Below are positions 16,128 to 24,046 of a stretch of DNA of 29,544 nucleotides, piece by piece (the stretch's first letter is position 1; every line of letters begins with the position of its first letter). The notes under the pieces were generated by a model, which saw nothing but the letters and a program-made list of their open reading frames with translations, was not told the origin of the DNA and searched no databases. Source of the stretch: Ruminococcus sp. (GTDB taxonomy: Bacteria; Bacillota; Clostridia; Oscillospirales; Ruminococcaceae); contig JAMPAO010000021.1 of the NCBI GenBank assembly GCA_023667165.1, forward strand, positions 1-29,544. Direction: 5' to 3'. Position numbers and translations under genes: made by a program.

Positions 16128-16606
16128 ATGGAGCGCGTTAAAATGGAAATTACAGCATATCAGGAAAAATACAAGCGGCAGATAATTGATTTAATACTGA
16201 ATATTCAGAACGGCGAGGCGAAAATTAATTTGCCGATTGAGGAGCAGCCCGACCTTTTGGATATACCGGATTGCTATCAAAAAAACGGCGGTGAGTTCTG
16301 GCTTGCAATTGAGGACGGCAGCGTTATCGGCACTGTCGCTTTGATGAATTACGGCGGCGGAAACGGCGTCCTGAAAAAATTTTTTGCTACCGCGGCAAAA
16401 AGGTTGGATATGCGCTTTATACGACGCTTAAGCGGTTTGCGCGGGAAAATAAAATACATACGATTGTTTTGGACACGCCCTCGGTGGCTAAGGCTTCACA
16501 CAAATTTTACGAGCGGGCAGGTTTCAGGAAAATTGATAAAAGCGCGCTGCCTTTTGAATATGAATATCCCGACAGAAATTCGTATTTATATTTATTGAAA
16601 TTATAA
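16128..16606 (+). pseudogene. Second broken GNAT acetyltransferase gene
   Basis: ATG 16128 follows AAAGG. The frame encodes a normal GNAT beginning (ITAYQEKYKRQIIDLILNI, EFWLAIEDGSVIGTVALMNY, GVLKKFF) and then turns to nonsense. From 16388 a different frame gives the proper second half: YRGKKVGYALYTTL, HTIVLDTPSVAKASHKFYER and AGFRKIDKSALPFEYEYPD, ending at 16606. The acetyl-CoA loop is short by about three residues at the junction (16380-16388), so the lesion is probably a roughly 10-base deletion, not a single-base slip. A product of 156 residues could still be made but would lack the catalytic half. Confidence 0.82.
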
Positions 16607-16694
16607 CCGCAGAGAAATGCTAAGACGGCGGGTGCAGAATGACCTCTGCGTTGAAAGCAGAGCTTTGAAAAGCCGTATTTTAAGGAGTGATAAA

Positions 16695-17252
16695 ATGAAC
16701 GGGAACGTCCCTGTCAGATGTTCATGGGTAAATATGAAAAAACCCATTTATATAGCCTATCACGACAATGAGTGGAGCGTGCCGGAGCATTCCGACAAAA
16801 AGCTCTTTGAAATGTTGCTGCTGGAATGCTTTCAGGCGGGACTGTCCTGGGAATGCATACTCAACAAACGCGAGGGTTTCGGCAATGCCTTTGACGGATT
16901 CGACCCCGAAAAAATAAGCCGATACGACGAGGAAAAATGCGCCGCTCTTATGGGCGATAAGAATATCGTCCGCAACAGCCTGAAAATAAACGCCGCAGTC
17001 ATAAACAGCCGCGTATTTCTCGGCATACAAAAGGAATACGGCTCCTTTGACCGCTACATATGGGGGTTTACCGAGGGAAAAAGCGTTGCCGAAAGCTGTG
17101 ACGTACGTTCCTCGTCGCCCTTGTCGGACAGAATATCAAAGGATCTGAAAAATCGGGGAATGAAGTTTGTCGGCACTGTTGTGATATATGCTTATCTTCA
17201 GGCGATAGGCGTCATCAGCGCACATGAAAAGCAATGCAGCTTTTGCAAATAA
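16695..17252 (+). CDS. tag: DNA-3-methyladenine glycosylase I
   Basis: Removes 3-methyladenine from alkylated DNA (base excision repair). The zinc-snap residues of the family are present: C9 and H23 near the N-terminus (RCSW, IAYHDNEW), and an H-x3-C pair at the C-terminus (AHEKQC). The helix-hairpin region GLSWECILNKREGF is typical. I chose ATG 16695, preceded by AAGGAG; the open frame extends to 16617 without a ribosome site. At 185 residues it is full length. Its place between hisH and hisF is unusual and has no evident link with histidine synthesis. A CTCTGC/GCAGAG hairpin (16644-16662) lies just upstream. Confidence 0.95.
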   Translation: MNGNVPVRCSWVNMKKPIYIAYHDNEWSVPEHSDKKLFEMLLLECFQAGLSWECILNKREGFGNAFDGFDPEKISRYDEEKCAALMGDKNIVRNSLKINAAVINSRVFLGIQKEYGSFDRYIWGFTEGKSVAESCDVRSSSPLSDRISKDLKNRGMKFVGTVVIYAYLQAIGVISAHEKQCSFCK

Positions 17253-17274
17253 GGATAATGAAAGGAGAAAAATT

Positions 17275-18066
17275 ATGCTTGCAAAAAGAATAATACCCTG
17301 CCTTGACGTTCGGGACGGAAAGGTGGTCAAGGGCGTGAATTTTGAGGGAATAAAAGAGGTGGGCGACCCCGTGGAGTGCGCCTATGAGTATAACCTACAG
17401 GGAGCGGACGAGATAGTTTTTTACGACATAACCGCGTCCCACGAGGGCAGGGGAGTTATGCTGGACGTTGTCCGCGAAACGGCGAAAAAAGTGTTTGTAC
17501 CCCTCACCGTAGGCGGCGGAATAAAAACCGTTGACGATATTCGGGACACACTGCGGGCGGGAGCGGACAAGGTTTCCGTAAATTCGCAGGCGGTGCAGAA
17601 CCCTCGGCTTATCAAGGAAGGTGCGGACATTTTCGGCAGCCAGTGCATTTGCGTGGGCATCGACGCCAAAAAGGTTTCTGAGGGAAAATGGACGGTATAC
17701 ATCAACGGCGGCAGAATAGATATGGGACTTGACCTTATAGAATGGGTAAAGCGCATAGAAGATCTGGGCGCGGGAGAAATATGTCTTAATTCAATGGACA
17801 CCGACGGAGTACGCCGGGGTTTTGATATACCTATGCTTCAAGCGGTAGTGAACGCGGTGAAGATCCCCGTTATCGCCAGCGGAGGAGCGGGAAAGCTGTC
17901 GGATTTTGCGGACGCGTTTATCAGTACCGATTGCTCGGCTGCATTGGCTGCTTCGCTGTTTCATTTCAAGGAGCTGACGGTGGAGCAGGTAAAGGAGGAC
18001 TGCCGCAGCAGGGGCATAACAGTAAGAAGCAAGAGCGGATCGGCGTTATTTCAGAGCAAAATATAA
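17275..18066 (+). CDS. hisF: Imidazole glycerol phosphate synthase cyclase subunit
   Basis: Uses ammonia from HisH to turn PRFAR into imidazole glycerol phosphate and AICAR. It is a TIM barrel with catalytic D11 (CLDVRDG) and D130 (GIDAKK), and phosphate-binding loops VGGGIKTVDD and IASGGAGK. I chose ATG 17275, preceded by AAAGGAGA; the frame is open back to 17224 inside tag. The length is 263 residues, slightly longer than usual at the C-terminus. It is HisF, not HisA. It is the last his gene here. Confidence 0.97.
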   Translation: MLAKRIIPCLDVRDGKVVKGVNFEGIKEVGDPVECAYEYNLQGADEIVFYDITASHEGRGVMLDVVRETAKKVFVPLTVGGGIKTVDDIRDTLRAGADKVSVNSQAVQNPRLIKEGADIFGSQCICVGIDAKKVSEGKWTVYINGGRIDMGLDLIEWVKRIEDLGAGEICLNSMDTDGVRRGFDIPMLQAVVNAVKIPVIASGGAGKLSDFADAFISTDCSAALAASLFHFKELTVEQVKEDCRSRGITVRSKSGSALFQSKI

Positions 18067-18160
18067 AATTGATTTTGCGACTTTGGAAAAGAGGTAAGAA
18101 ATTTCAAGCCAATAAATATATGTTTATCTGCCGCTTTTGTCTGCTTTGAGATAATTTATC

Positions 18161-18323
18161 AGACCTCCTCGGAAACTGGAGAAATGCTGAATGACGCAGA
18201 ATTTTTTGCATCAGGCAAAGCACATTTTCCGCAGGAATACTTGCTGTATTGCAAGGAAGATGGGCGAAGCATGATGTAAAAAAGACAAGTCAGGCAGCGT
18301 TTCGGAAGTTTCCGAGGAGGTCT
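18161..18323. repeat. 163-nt palindromic element, MITE-like or structured RNA
   Basis: The ends are a 17-bp perfect inverted repeat (18161-18177 starting AGACCTCC, and 18307-18323). Pairing continues inward with small internal loops: 18181-18189 with 18295-18303, 18192-18195 with 18289-18292, 18202-18213 with 18272-18283, 18223-18230 with 18255-18262, and 18236-18240 with 18246-18250, closing on the pentaloop TTGCT. It encodes no protein and has no terminator T-tract. Clear target-site duplications were not seen. It could be a miniature transposable element, a large processed RNA hairpin or a transcription barrier after hisF. Confidence 0.65.
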
Positions 18324-18518
18324 ATTGTTTTGCTGCAATAAACAATATGTGAGAAACGGCAGAAAACCGATCGCACCATGTGTAATAAATTAAACCTGTA
18401 TTCACGGACTGTGCGCGCAGCGTTTGACGGGATTTTCCCGATGACGGCGAGTACGCAGTCTGTGCAGACAGGTTCTTATGCTGTATATTGGAAAAATGAA
18501 AGATCGAGGGATAATGAT
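18324..18518 (+). other. Leader region of the LytTR operon
   Basis: This stretch holds no convincing gene. It has ATTGTTT/AAACAAT (18324-18330 and 18340-18346), a 7-bp dyad that abuts the palindromic element, and small dyads CGGGA/TCCCG and GTCTG/CAGAC nearer the gene. A TATATT at 18484-18489 is a possible -10 with a poor -35. The LytTR frame is open back to 18378, but that start has no ribosome site. Bases 18067-18160, before the palindrome, show nothing identifiable. Confidence 0.3.
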
Positions 18519-19223
18519 ATGCAGATAACCATCGCTTTATGCGACGACGACAGCGAACAGATAAGAAATCTGCGGCAGCTTATATGTCAGTGGTCGGAAA
18601 ACAAACCCTTTGCGGTAAATATAGCGGAATACGAAAGCGCGGAGCAGTTTCTTTTTGAATATCCCGACAATCCCTGCGGTCTGCTGCTGCTTGATATAGA
18701 AATGAGGGGCATAAACGGAATGGAGCTTGCAAAAAAGCTGCGTGACAGCGGTAATATTTTGCCCATAGTCTTTATAACGGGTTACTCCGATTATATTTCC
18801 CAAGGTTATGATGTGCAGGCTCTGCACTATCTTTTAAAGCCGGTTGAAAAGGACAGGCTTTTTGCCGTCCTTGACAGATATGCCGCAAAGAACAGCCGTT
18901 CCGAGGATATAATACTGCAAACCAAGGACGGTATATATCATATTGACATTGATACGATAACTTATATGGAAGCGTTCGGCAGGAAAACCGCCGTGCATTT
19001 TCTGGACCAAACCGTGACCGAGTGCAGTATGAAAATCGGCAGCTTTGAGAATATGAAAGGTTTTATCCATTGTCACCGCTCATATATGGTAAATCTCCGA
19101 CGTGTAACGTCGATTTCCAAGAACGCCCTTATCCTTGAAACGGGAGAGGAAGTTCCGCTGTCAAGACGGCTTTATAATGATGTGAACAAGAGCTTTATCG
19201 AATTTTATACAAAACAGGAGTAA
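18519..19223 (+). CDS. LytTR family response regulator (AgrA-like)
   Basis: Cytoplasmic two-component regulator of 234 residues. The receiver domain (about 1-125) has acidic residues D9-D10, phosphoacceptor D59 (LLLLDIEM), T in VFITGY and the conserved K in LLKPV. A LytTR DNA-binding domain (about 140-230) follows, with 'YMEAFGRKTAVHF' and 'FIHCHRSYMVNLRRV'. ATG 18519 is supported by GAGGG. The cognate kinase starts 5 bases downstream. LytTR proteins bind spaced direct repeats; such a repeat occurs before the downstream ABC exporter genes, its likeliest target. Confidence 0.93.
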   Translation: MQITIALCDDDSEQIRNLRQLICQWSENKPFAVNIAEYESAEQFLFEYPDNPCGLLLLDIEMRGINGMELAKKLRDSGNILPIVFITGYSDYISQGYDVQALHYLLKPVEKDRLFAVLDRYAAKNSRSEDIILQTKDGIYHIDIDTITYMEAFGRKTAVHFLDQTVTECSMKIGSFENMKGFIHCHRSYMVNLRRVTSISKNALILETGEEVPLSRRLYNDVNKSFIEFYTKQE

Positions 19224-19228
19224 TACTT

Positions 19229-19960
19229 ATGGAGCATTTTTTTATTGGGTTGGCTGTTGTTTTTTCGGCAGCCATATTAACGGCAGCTTTTTTTCTCCTG
19301 CGCTCTCTTTTTTACAATGCCGTTGACAAGCGTATAGAACGTTTCCAAAGCGAGCTTATAGAAAAGCAGATACGAGAGATAAGAAATATGTATAATCAGG
19401 TCAGAGGCTGGCGGCATGACTACCGGAATCATATACAGAATATGAAAATACTTCTGTCAGATAAAAAATACACGAAGCTTGACGGCTATCTTTCGGAGCT
19501 TGCGGAGGATCTTAACACCGTTGATACGGTGATAAAAACGGGCAACGTTATGGCGGACGCGGTTCTCAACTCAAAGCTCACAACGGCGGAAAAGGCGAAT
19601 ATCAAGGTAAATGTAAAGGCGGGAGTGCCGAAAGATATGCTTATGTCCGACGTGGAGCTTTGCGCGGTTATGGGAAATCTTCTTGATAACGCTATCGAAG
19701 CCTGCGTAAGACTTCCCGAGGAGGACAGGTTTATGCGTATATATATTGGACGGATAAAAAATCAATTTTATATATCGGTGCAGAATTCTGCGGGCGAGAT
19801 AAGGAAATACGACGGGAAATACGTCACCACCAAAAGCGGCAGCTCTCACGGCTACGGAATATTCCGTATTGACAGGCTTACAAAAAAATACGGCGGATAT
19901 GTAAACAGGCAGAACGAGGAGGGCATTTTTGCAACTGAGATAATGATCCCGTTAATGTGA
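19229..19960 (+). CDS. GHKL-type sensor histidine kinase, single-TM
   Basis: Partner kinase of the LytTR regulator, 243 residues. One membrane segment (about residues 5-28) is followed by a coiled-coil-like linker, the H-box with phospho-His H63 (WRHDYRNH), the N-box N150-LLDN154-AIEA and a G-box SHGYGI (G208, G210). This is the AgrC/ComD kinase class. Those kinases normally carry six or so membrane segments as the peptide sensor; here only one is present, so the signal input is unclear and a separate sensor protein or direct coupling to the exporter is possible. Confidence 0.92.
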   Translation: MEHFFIGLAVVFSAAILTAAFFLLRSLFYNAVDKRIERFQSELIEKQIREIRNMYNQVRGWRHDYRNHIQNMKILLSDKKYTKLDGYLSELAEDLNTVDTVIKTGNVMADAVLNSKLTTAEKANIKVNVKAGVPKDMLMSDVELCAVMGNLLDNAIEACVRLPEEDRFMRIYIGRIKNQFYISVQNSAGEIRKYDGKYVTTKSGSSHGYGIFRIDRLTKKYGGYVNRQNEEGIFATEIMIPLM

Positions 19961-20052
19961 AATGCTTGTCCGCTGCCGAAAAATATTGAGCGTCCGAAAG
20001 ACTGAAAAGTAAGCTGCGGAACGTAAGTGATCATCTCACCGACAGGATCGGT

Positions 20053-20081
20053 ACCGTTCATGACATATTTTGACCGTTCGT
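20053..20081 (+). promoter_or_regulatory. Candidate LytTR binding site (direct repeat)
   Basis: ACCGTTCAT (20053-20061) and ACCGTTCGT (20073-20081) both fit the published LytTR consensus [TA][AC][CA]GTTN[AG][TG]. They are separated by 11 bases, where 12-13 is usual. A TATGAT (20114-20119) lies 32 bases further on and could be the -10 of the exporter operon. The second repeat overlaps the left arm of the terminator hairpin, so part of the match may be coincidence. Confidence 0.45.
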
Positions 20082-20109
20082 TACAAAACAGGCACGAACG
20101 GTCTTTTTT
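20072..20109 (+). terminator. Rho-independent terminator after the kinase gene
   Basis: GACCGTTCG (20072-20080) and CGAACGGTC (20095-20103) form a perfect 9-bp stem with a 14-nt loop, followed by six T (20104-20109). It separates the two-component genes from the exporter genes. The intervening 19961-20071 has no gene I can support. Confidence 0.85.
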
Positions 20110-20137
20110 GTGGTATGATATAAGCGAGGTGATACTT

Positions 20138-22003
20138 ATGGTAAAAGTCCAAAAATACTCAAATGAAAAGAAAAAGGAGGACGGCGAAAAATACCGCGCC
20201 GAGATAAAAAAGCAGAGGTACGGAATTTTGCCGAACCTTGTGTACGCTATGCGGGAATGTTACCGTGCGGACAAGCTTTTCGTGCTGTGCTGCTTTATGT
20301 TCGCGGCAGCTTGGTTTACACAGCGGCTGTGCCTTGTATACATCGACAAGTACGTTGTGGAGCTTGCGGTTACGGGGTTCGACAAGGGTCTGCTGATAAC
20401 CTGCGCCGTACTGTTCCTGCTCAAAGAAATATGCGCCTACATCAACACCTGGTCGGAACGTTACCGCGGCTATATCGGCACTACTAAAGCCCGCAACCAT
20501 TTCTCCCGGCTGATAATGAAAAAGTGCATTACCACCGACTACGAAAACAAGGAACGATGCGAAACCAACAACAGTCTTAATCAGGCTCTGGAGGGCAGCA
20601 ATGTGGCGGCGAACAATACGGCAATAAATCTTAGAGGAAGTATACGCCATATTCTGGAATTTTTCACCTATTCGGCGATACTTTCAATGCTCAGTCCCTG
20701 GCTTATACCTATCGTGGTAATACCCGCCGCTTTGAGCTATTATATAAACCGTCATAAAATGAACTGGATATGGAATATGTCCGACAACTGGCAGGTTTAC
20801 GAGAGACAGCTCAGCTACATCAAGAACACCGGCTGCGACCTTGCGCGGGCAAAGGACGTGAGGCTGTTCACTTTGCCTGCGTTGCTGGAAAAAGCCTTTT
20901 CGCGTTCTTTTCAAAATCGGCTTGAATGGTATGAGCAGCAGGACGCATGGGAGTTCCGTCATGAAATTTTCGAAACGTTCTTTATCACAGCGGGGAAATT
21001 CGCGTCCTATGCCTACGTTATCTATCTTGTTGTGGACGGCGAGATAGGCGCGGGAGATTTCGTGCTGTATTTCAATTCCATTATGAAGCTAAGCGAGGCG
21101 ACGCGGGATTGGCTTAACAACTTTTCGGGTTATCAGTGGATATGCAACAACATAAATTATGTCAGAAATTACCTTGAAATGCCCGAAAAAACCAATCGGG
21201 GCGAGGGCAGACCTCTCCCGAATGGGAGCTTTGATATAGAATTCAGAAATGTTTCTTATACTTACAACGGAGCGAAAGAGCCTACAATAAAAAATCTCTC
21301 CTTCAAGATAAAAAAGGGAGAAAAGCTCGCTCTTGTGGGACTCAACGGCGCAGGCAAAACCACCGTTGTCAAGCTGATGTGCGGACTTTACGACCCAACG
21401 GAGGGGGAAATTCTGGTTGACGGCTTTCCCGTGAACGAATACAACCGCGAAGAGTATTTTACTCTTTTCTCGGCGGTGTTTCAGGATATTTCCGTCTTTG
21501 CGGGAAATGTTGCGGAGAACGTCACAGGCAGCGGGGATTACGACAGGGACAAGTTTCTTGCTTGTCTGAAAAATGCGGGTATCTATGAAAAGATACAAAG
21601 CCTGCCCAAAAAGGAAAATACTCACCTTGTTCGGGGCACTTACAAGGACGCTGTAGATTTTTCGGGGGGTGAAACCCAGAAACTTGCCCTTGCCAAGGCG
21701 TTATACAAAAATTCTCAAATGCTGATACTGGACGAGCCGACCGCCGCCCTCGACCCTATCGCGGAGCAGGAAATGTACCTTAGCTACACCAAATTCGCCG
21801 AGGGGAAATCCGGTTTGTTTATTTCCCACAGGCTTGCTTCAACGCGGTTCTGCGACAGGATAATTCTGCTTGCGGACGGCAGTATAGCCGAGTGCGGAAC
21901 GCATACCGAGCTTATGGAGCTGGGAGGAAAATATGCGGAGCTGTTTAAGTTACAGAGCAGCTATTACAACGATGAAAAAGTCCAAAGGGAGGAAGATTTA
22001 TGA
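20138..22003 (+). CDS. ABC exporter half-transporter, subunit 1
   Basis: A 621-residue fusion of a membrane domain (about 60-350, several hydrophobic segments) and an ATPase domain. Walker A is GLNGAGKTT with K407, the signature is S509-G-G-E512 and Walker B is LILDE with D532-E533; a switch His follows in FISHRLAST. The signature ends in E where LSGGQ is canonical. ATG 20138 is supported by GAGGTGA; the open frame back to 20027 runs through the terminator and is not used. The stop overlaps the next gene by 4 bases, so the two proteins probably form a heterodimer. The substrate is unknown; peptide export is plausible from the LytTR/GHKL neighbours but is inference. Confidence 0.93.
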   Translation: MVKVQKYSNEKKKEDGEKYRAEIKKQRYGILPNLVYAMRECYRADKLFVLCCFMFAAAWFTQRLCLVYIDKYVVELAVTGFDKGLLITCAVLFLLKEICAYINTWSERYRGYIGTTKARNHFSRLIMKKCITTDYENKERCETNNSLNQALEGSNVAANNTAINLRGSIRHILEFFTYSAILSMLSPWLIPIVVIPAALSYYINRHKMNWIWNMSDNWQVYERQLSYIKNTGCDLARAKDVRLFTLPALLEKAFSRSFQNRLEWYEQQDAWEFRHEIFETFFITAGKFASYAYVIYLVVDGEIGAGDFVLYFNSIMKLSEATRDWLNNFSGYQWICNNINYVRNYLEMPEKTNRGEGRPLPNGSFDIEFRNVSYTYNGAKEPTIKNLSFKIKKGEKLALVGLNGAGKTTVVKLMCGLYDPTEGEILVDGFPVNEYNREEYFTLFSAVFQDISVFAGNVAENVTGSGDYDRDKFLACLKNAGIYEKIQSLPKKENTHLVRGTYKDAVDFSGGETQKLALAKALYKNSQMLILDEPTAALDPIAEQEMYLSYTKFAEGKSGLFISHRLASTRFCDRIILLADGSIAECGTHTELMELGGKYAELFKLQSSYYNDEKVQREEDL

Positions 22004-23892
22004 GCAGCGAAAACGGAAAAAAACGTACACTTAATGAAAAATTTGCCGATATAAAGCGCACGGTTGAAACGGTCAACGCCGCAGATCCCGGCAGCCTTAC
22101 GAGGGAACTGGCGGACAATATTCCCGGTGTCATAAATTATTATACGGGGGTTTATCTTGCAAGCCTTGTTATAGACGGCGTTACAGCGGCAAAGCCTGCG
22201 GCGTATCTCGTTACGGCGGCTTTGATAGTGTGCGGAGTCGAGGCGCTGACATGGTTTATAAGCCGCGTCATACGTATCAGAAAAAACTGCCATGAATTTA
22301 CATTAAATGAAAATCTTAACAAGCTTTTGTGGAAGAAAACCCTTACTCTCGATTATTCCAAAGCTGAAAGCACGGATACGAAAAACAAATTTCAGAGCGC
22401 CCGTAATTTTATCAGCAATGGCGGCATTACGTCGCAGACATGGTTTATTTCACATACAATAAGCGCTTTTTTCAATCTTGCTGTGGGAATTGTTATGGTT
22501 GCCCCGATTGCCTTTTCAAAGCCTGTTGCTTACGGCGGATTTATCGGCTTTGTACAGTCCGGCTGGGGATTTGCGGCGTTAATGGCAGTCGCTGCGCTGA
22601 TAATTTGCTTCAACTCCTTTGTGATAATTCCCGCTTCGTTAAAGGACTACTATAAGTACCAGACAGATGAAAGAATGCACGAACTCAACAGAGTAGGACC
22701 GAACATATTTGCCCGCTGCGTTTACAATTACCGAACAGGAAAGGACGTTCGCATATACCGCGAACAGGAGCTTATGCTGAGCAAGTTCGACAGCGTGCAG
22801 AATGAATTTGTCAAGACATGGAAAAAATCCTTGAAAACAGGAAACAGATATATACTGATAATAAACTGCCTTAACGCCCTGCTGACCTTTTTGATCTACG
22901 GCTTTGCGATAGTCAGAGCAGCAAGCGGAATGATGAGTCCGGGGGAGGTCATAGCCTTTGCGATGTATTTCGGCAGTATAAGGGAAAGTCTTGACAGCTT
23001 TTCAAACGATCTTTCCAACGTGCTTGAAAGGTCGCAGTACTGCCGCAAGGTATTTGATTTTCTTGACATTCCCGACGAAAAATATCAAGGCACTATTCCC
23101 ACGGAAAAGCGGGACGACAACGAATATGAATTTGAGTTCAGGCACGTTTGGTTCAAGTATCCGGACACCGAGGAGTATATTCTCAAGGACATCAATTTAA
23201 AGTGGCGTATCGGTGAAAAAATGGCTTTGGTGGGACGGAACGGCTCGGGGAAGTCCACCTTGATAAAGCTGCTGTGCAGGCTATACGACCCAACCGAGGG
23301 TGAGATAACTCTCAACGGCATAGATATACGCAAGTACAGCACTAAAGACTACACCGATCTTTTCTCCGTGGTTTTTCAGGACTCCGCGCTGTTCGCCTTT
23401 TCAATAGGGGAGAACGTCGCCGCCGATACCGAGTACGACCGCGTTCTTGCGGAGGAGTGCGTCCGCAAGGCGGGTTTTTCGGAACGTCTTGATCAGTGTC
23501 CCGACGGACTGGACACCTGTCTTTACAAGGATTTCGACGACAAGGGCGTGGAAATTTCCGGCGGCGAGGCGCAGAAGCTGTGCCTTGCAAGGGCGGTATA
23601 TAAGGGCGCGACCTTTATCGTTCTTGACGAGCCGACAGCCGCCCTCGATCCCATTTCGGAGTATGACATTTACACCAAATTCAATTCGATCGTCGGCACG
23701 CGGACAGCGGTGTACATTTCCCACAGGCTTTCGTCCTGCCGTTTCTGCGACGATATAACCGTTCTCGACAAGGGGAAGATCGCCCAGCGGGGCAGCCACG
23801 ATGAACTTGTTTCAAGCGGGGGAGTTTACTCCGAAATGTGGTCGGCGCAGGCGGAATACTACAAAGACACTGCCGGAGAGTTGTTTGCATAA
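22000..23892 (+). CDS. ABC exporter half-transporter, subunit 2
   Basis: A 630-residue membrane-plus-ATPase protein, the partner of the preceding subunit (ATGA overlap). Membrane segments lie at about 40-85 and 145-325. The ATPase has Walker A GRNGSGKST with K418, signature S520-G-G-E523, Walker B VLDE with D543-E544 and switch His in YISHRLSS. Both subunits have the conserved Walker B Glu, so neither site looks obviously dead, unlike many heterodimeric exporters where one site is degenerate. The signature again ends in Glu in place of Gln. No peptidase (C39) domain is present. The substrate is unknown. Confidence 0.93.
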   Translation: MSSENGKKRTLNEKFADIKRTVETVNAADPGSLTRELADNIPGVINYYTGVYLASLVIDGVTAAKPAAYLVTAALIVCGVEALTWFISRVIRIRKNCHEFTLNENLNKLLWKKTLTLDYSKAESTDTKNKFQSARNFISNGGITSQTWFISHTISAFFNLAVGIVMVAPIAFSKPVAYGGFIGFVQSGWGFAALMAVAALIICFNSFVIIPASLKDYYKYQTDERMHELNRVGPNIFARCVYNYRTGKDVRIYREQELMLSKFDSVQNEFVKTWKKSLKTGNRYILIINCLNALLTFLIYGFAIVRAASGMMSPGEVIAFAMYFGSIRESLDSFSNDLSNVLERSQYCRKVFDFLDIPDEKYQGTIPTEKRDDNEYEFEFRHVWFKYPDTEEYILKDINLKWRIGEKMALVGRNGSGKSTLIKLLCRLYDPTEGEITLNGIDIRKYSTKDYTDLFSVVFQDSALFAFSIGENVAADTEYDRVLAEECVRKAGFSERLDQCPDGLDTCLYKDFDDKGVEISGGEAQKLCLARAVYKGATFIVLDEPTAALDPISEYDIYTKFNSIVGTRTAVYISHRLSSCRFCDDITVLDKGKIAQRGSHDELVSSGGVYSEMWSAQAEYYKDTAGELFA

Positions 23893-23931
23893 TGGTAATG
23901 CTGATTTCTGTCAGAAAGCTTTGCAAAAATG

Positions 23932-23965
23932 CCGCTCAAAAAATCCGTATAAGGCTTTTGAGCGG
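23932..23965 (+). repeat. Hairpin after the exporter operon
   Basis: CCGCTCAAAA (23932-23941) and TTTTGAGCGG (23956-23965) form a perfect 10-bp stem with a 14-nt loop, 39 bases after the exporter stop. ATTTT follows. It may be a first, weak terminator ahead of the strong one at 24002. Confidence 0.5.
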
Positions 23966-24001
23966 ATTTTGGTGAAAAAGCCTTTCGGCTTGAAATCGGC
24001 A

Positions 24002-24046
24002 AAAGAACGGCGGATACCTGATTTATCGGTATCCGCCGTTCTTTTT
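24002..24046. terminator. Strong bidirectional terminator
   Basis: AAAGAACGGCGGATACC (24002-24018) pairs perfectly with 24028-24044 over 17 bp with a 9-nt loop, flanked by A-rich and T-rich sides. It can end both the + strand exporter operon and the minus-strand glycosyltransferase gene. The stop codon of the glycosyltransferase (24023-24025) lies in the loop. Confidence 0.93.

Noticed and set aside
18161..18323. Possible 6S RNA because of the rod-like fold
   Set aside because: 6S RNA needs a large central open bubble; here the internal loops are small and evenly spaced, and the closing stem is longer and more perfect than expected.
18378..18518. N-terminal extension of the LytTR regulator by 47 residues
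   Set aside because: The extension has no ribosome site and no receiver-domain homology; the receiver begins at MQITIALCDDD with GAGGG upstream.
19961..20137. Short ORFs as a signal peptide precursor between kinase and exporter
   Set aside because: The only candidates are about 16 codons, lack ribosome sites and run into the terminator.
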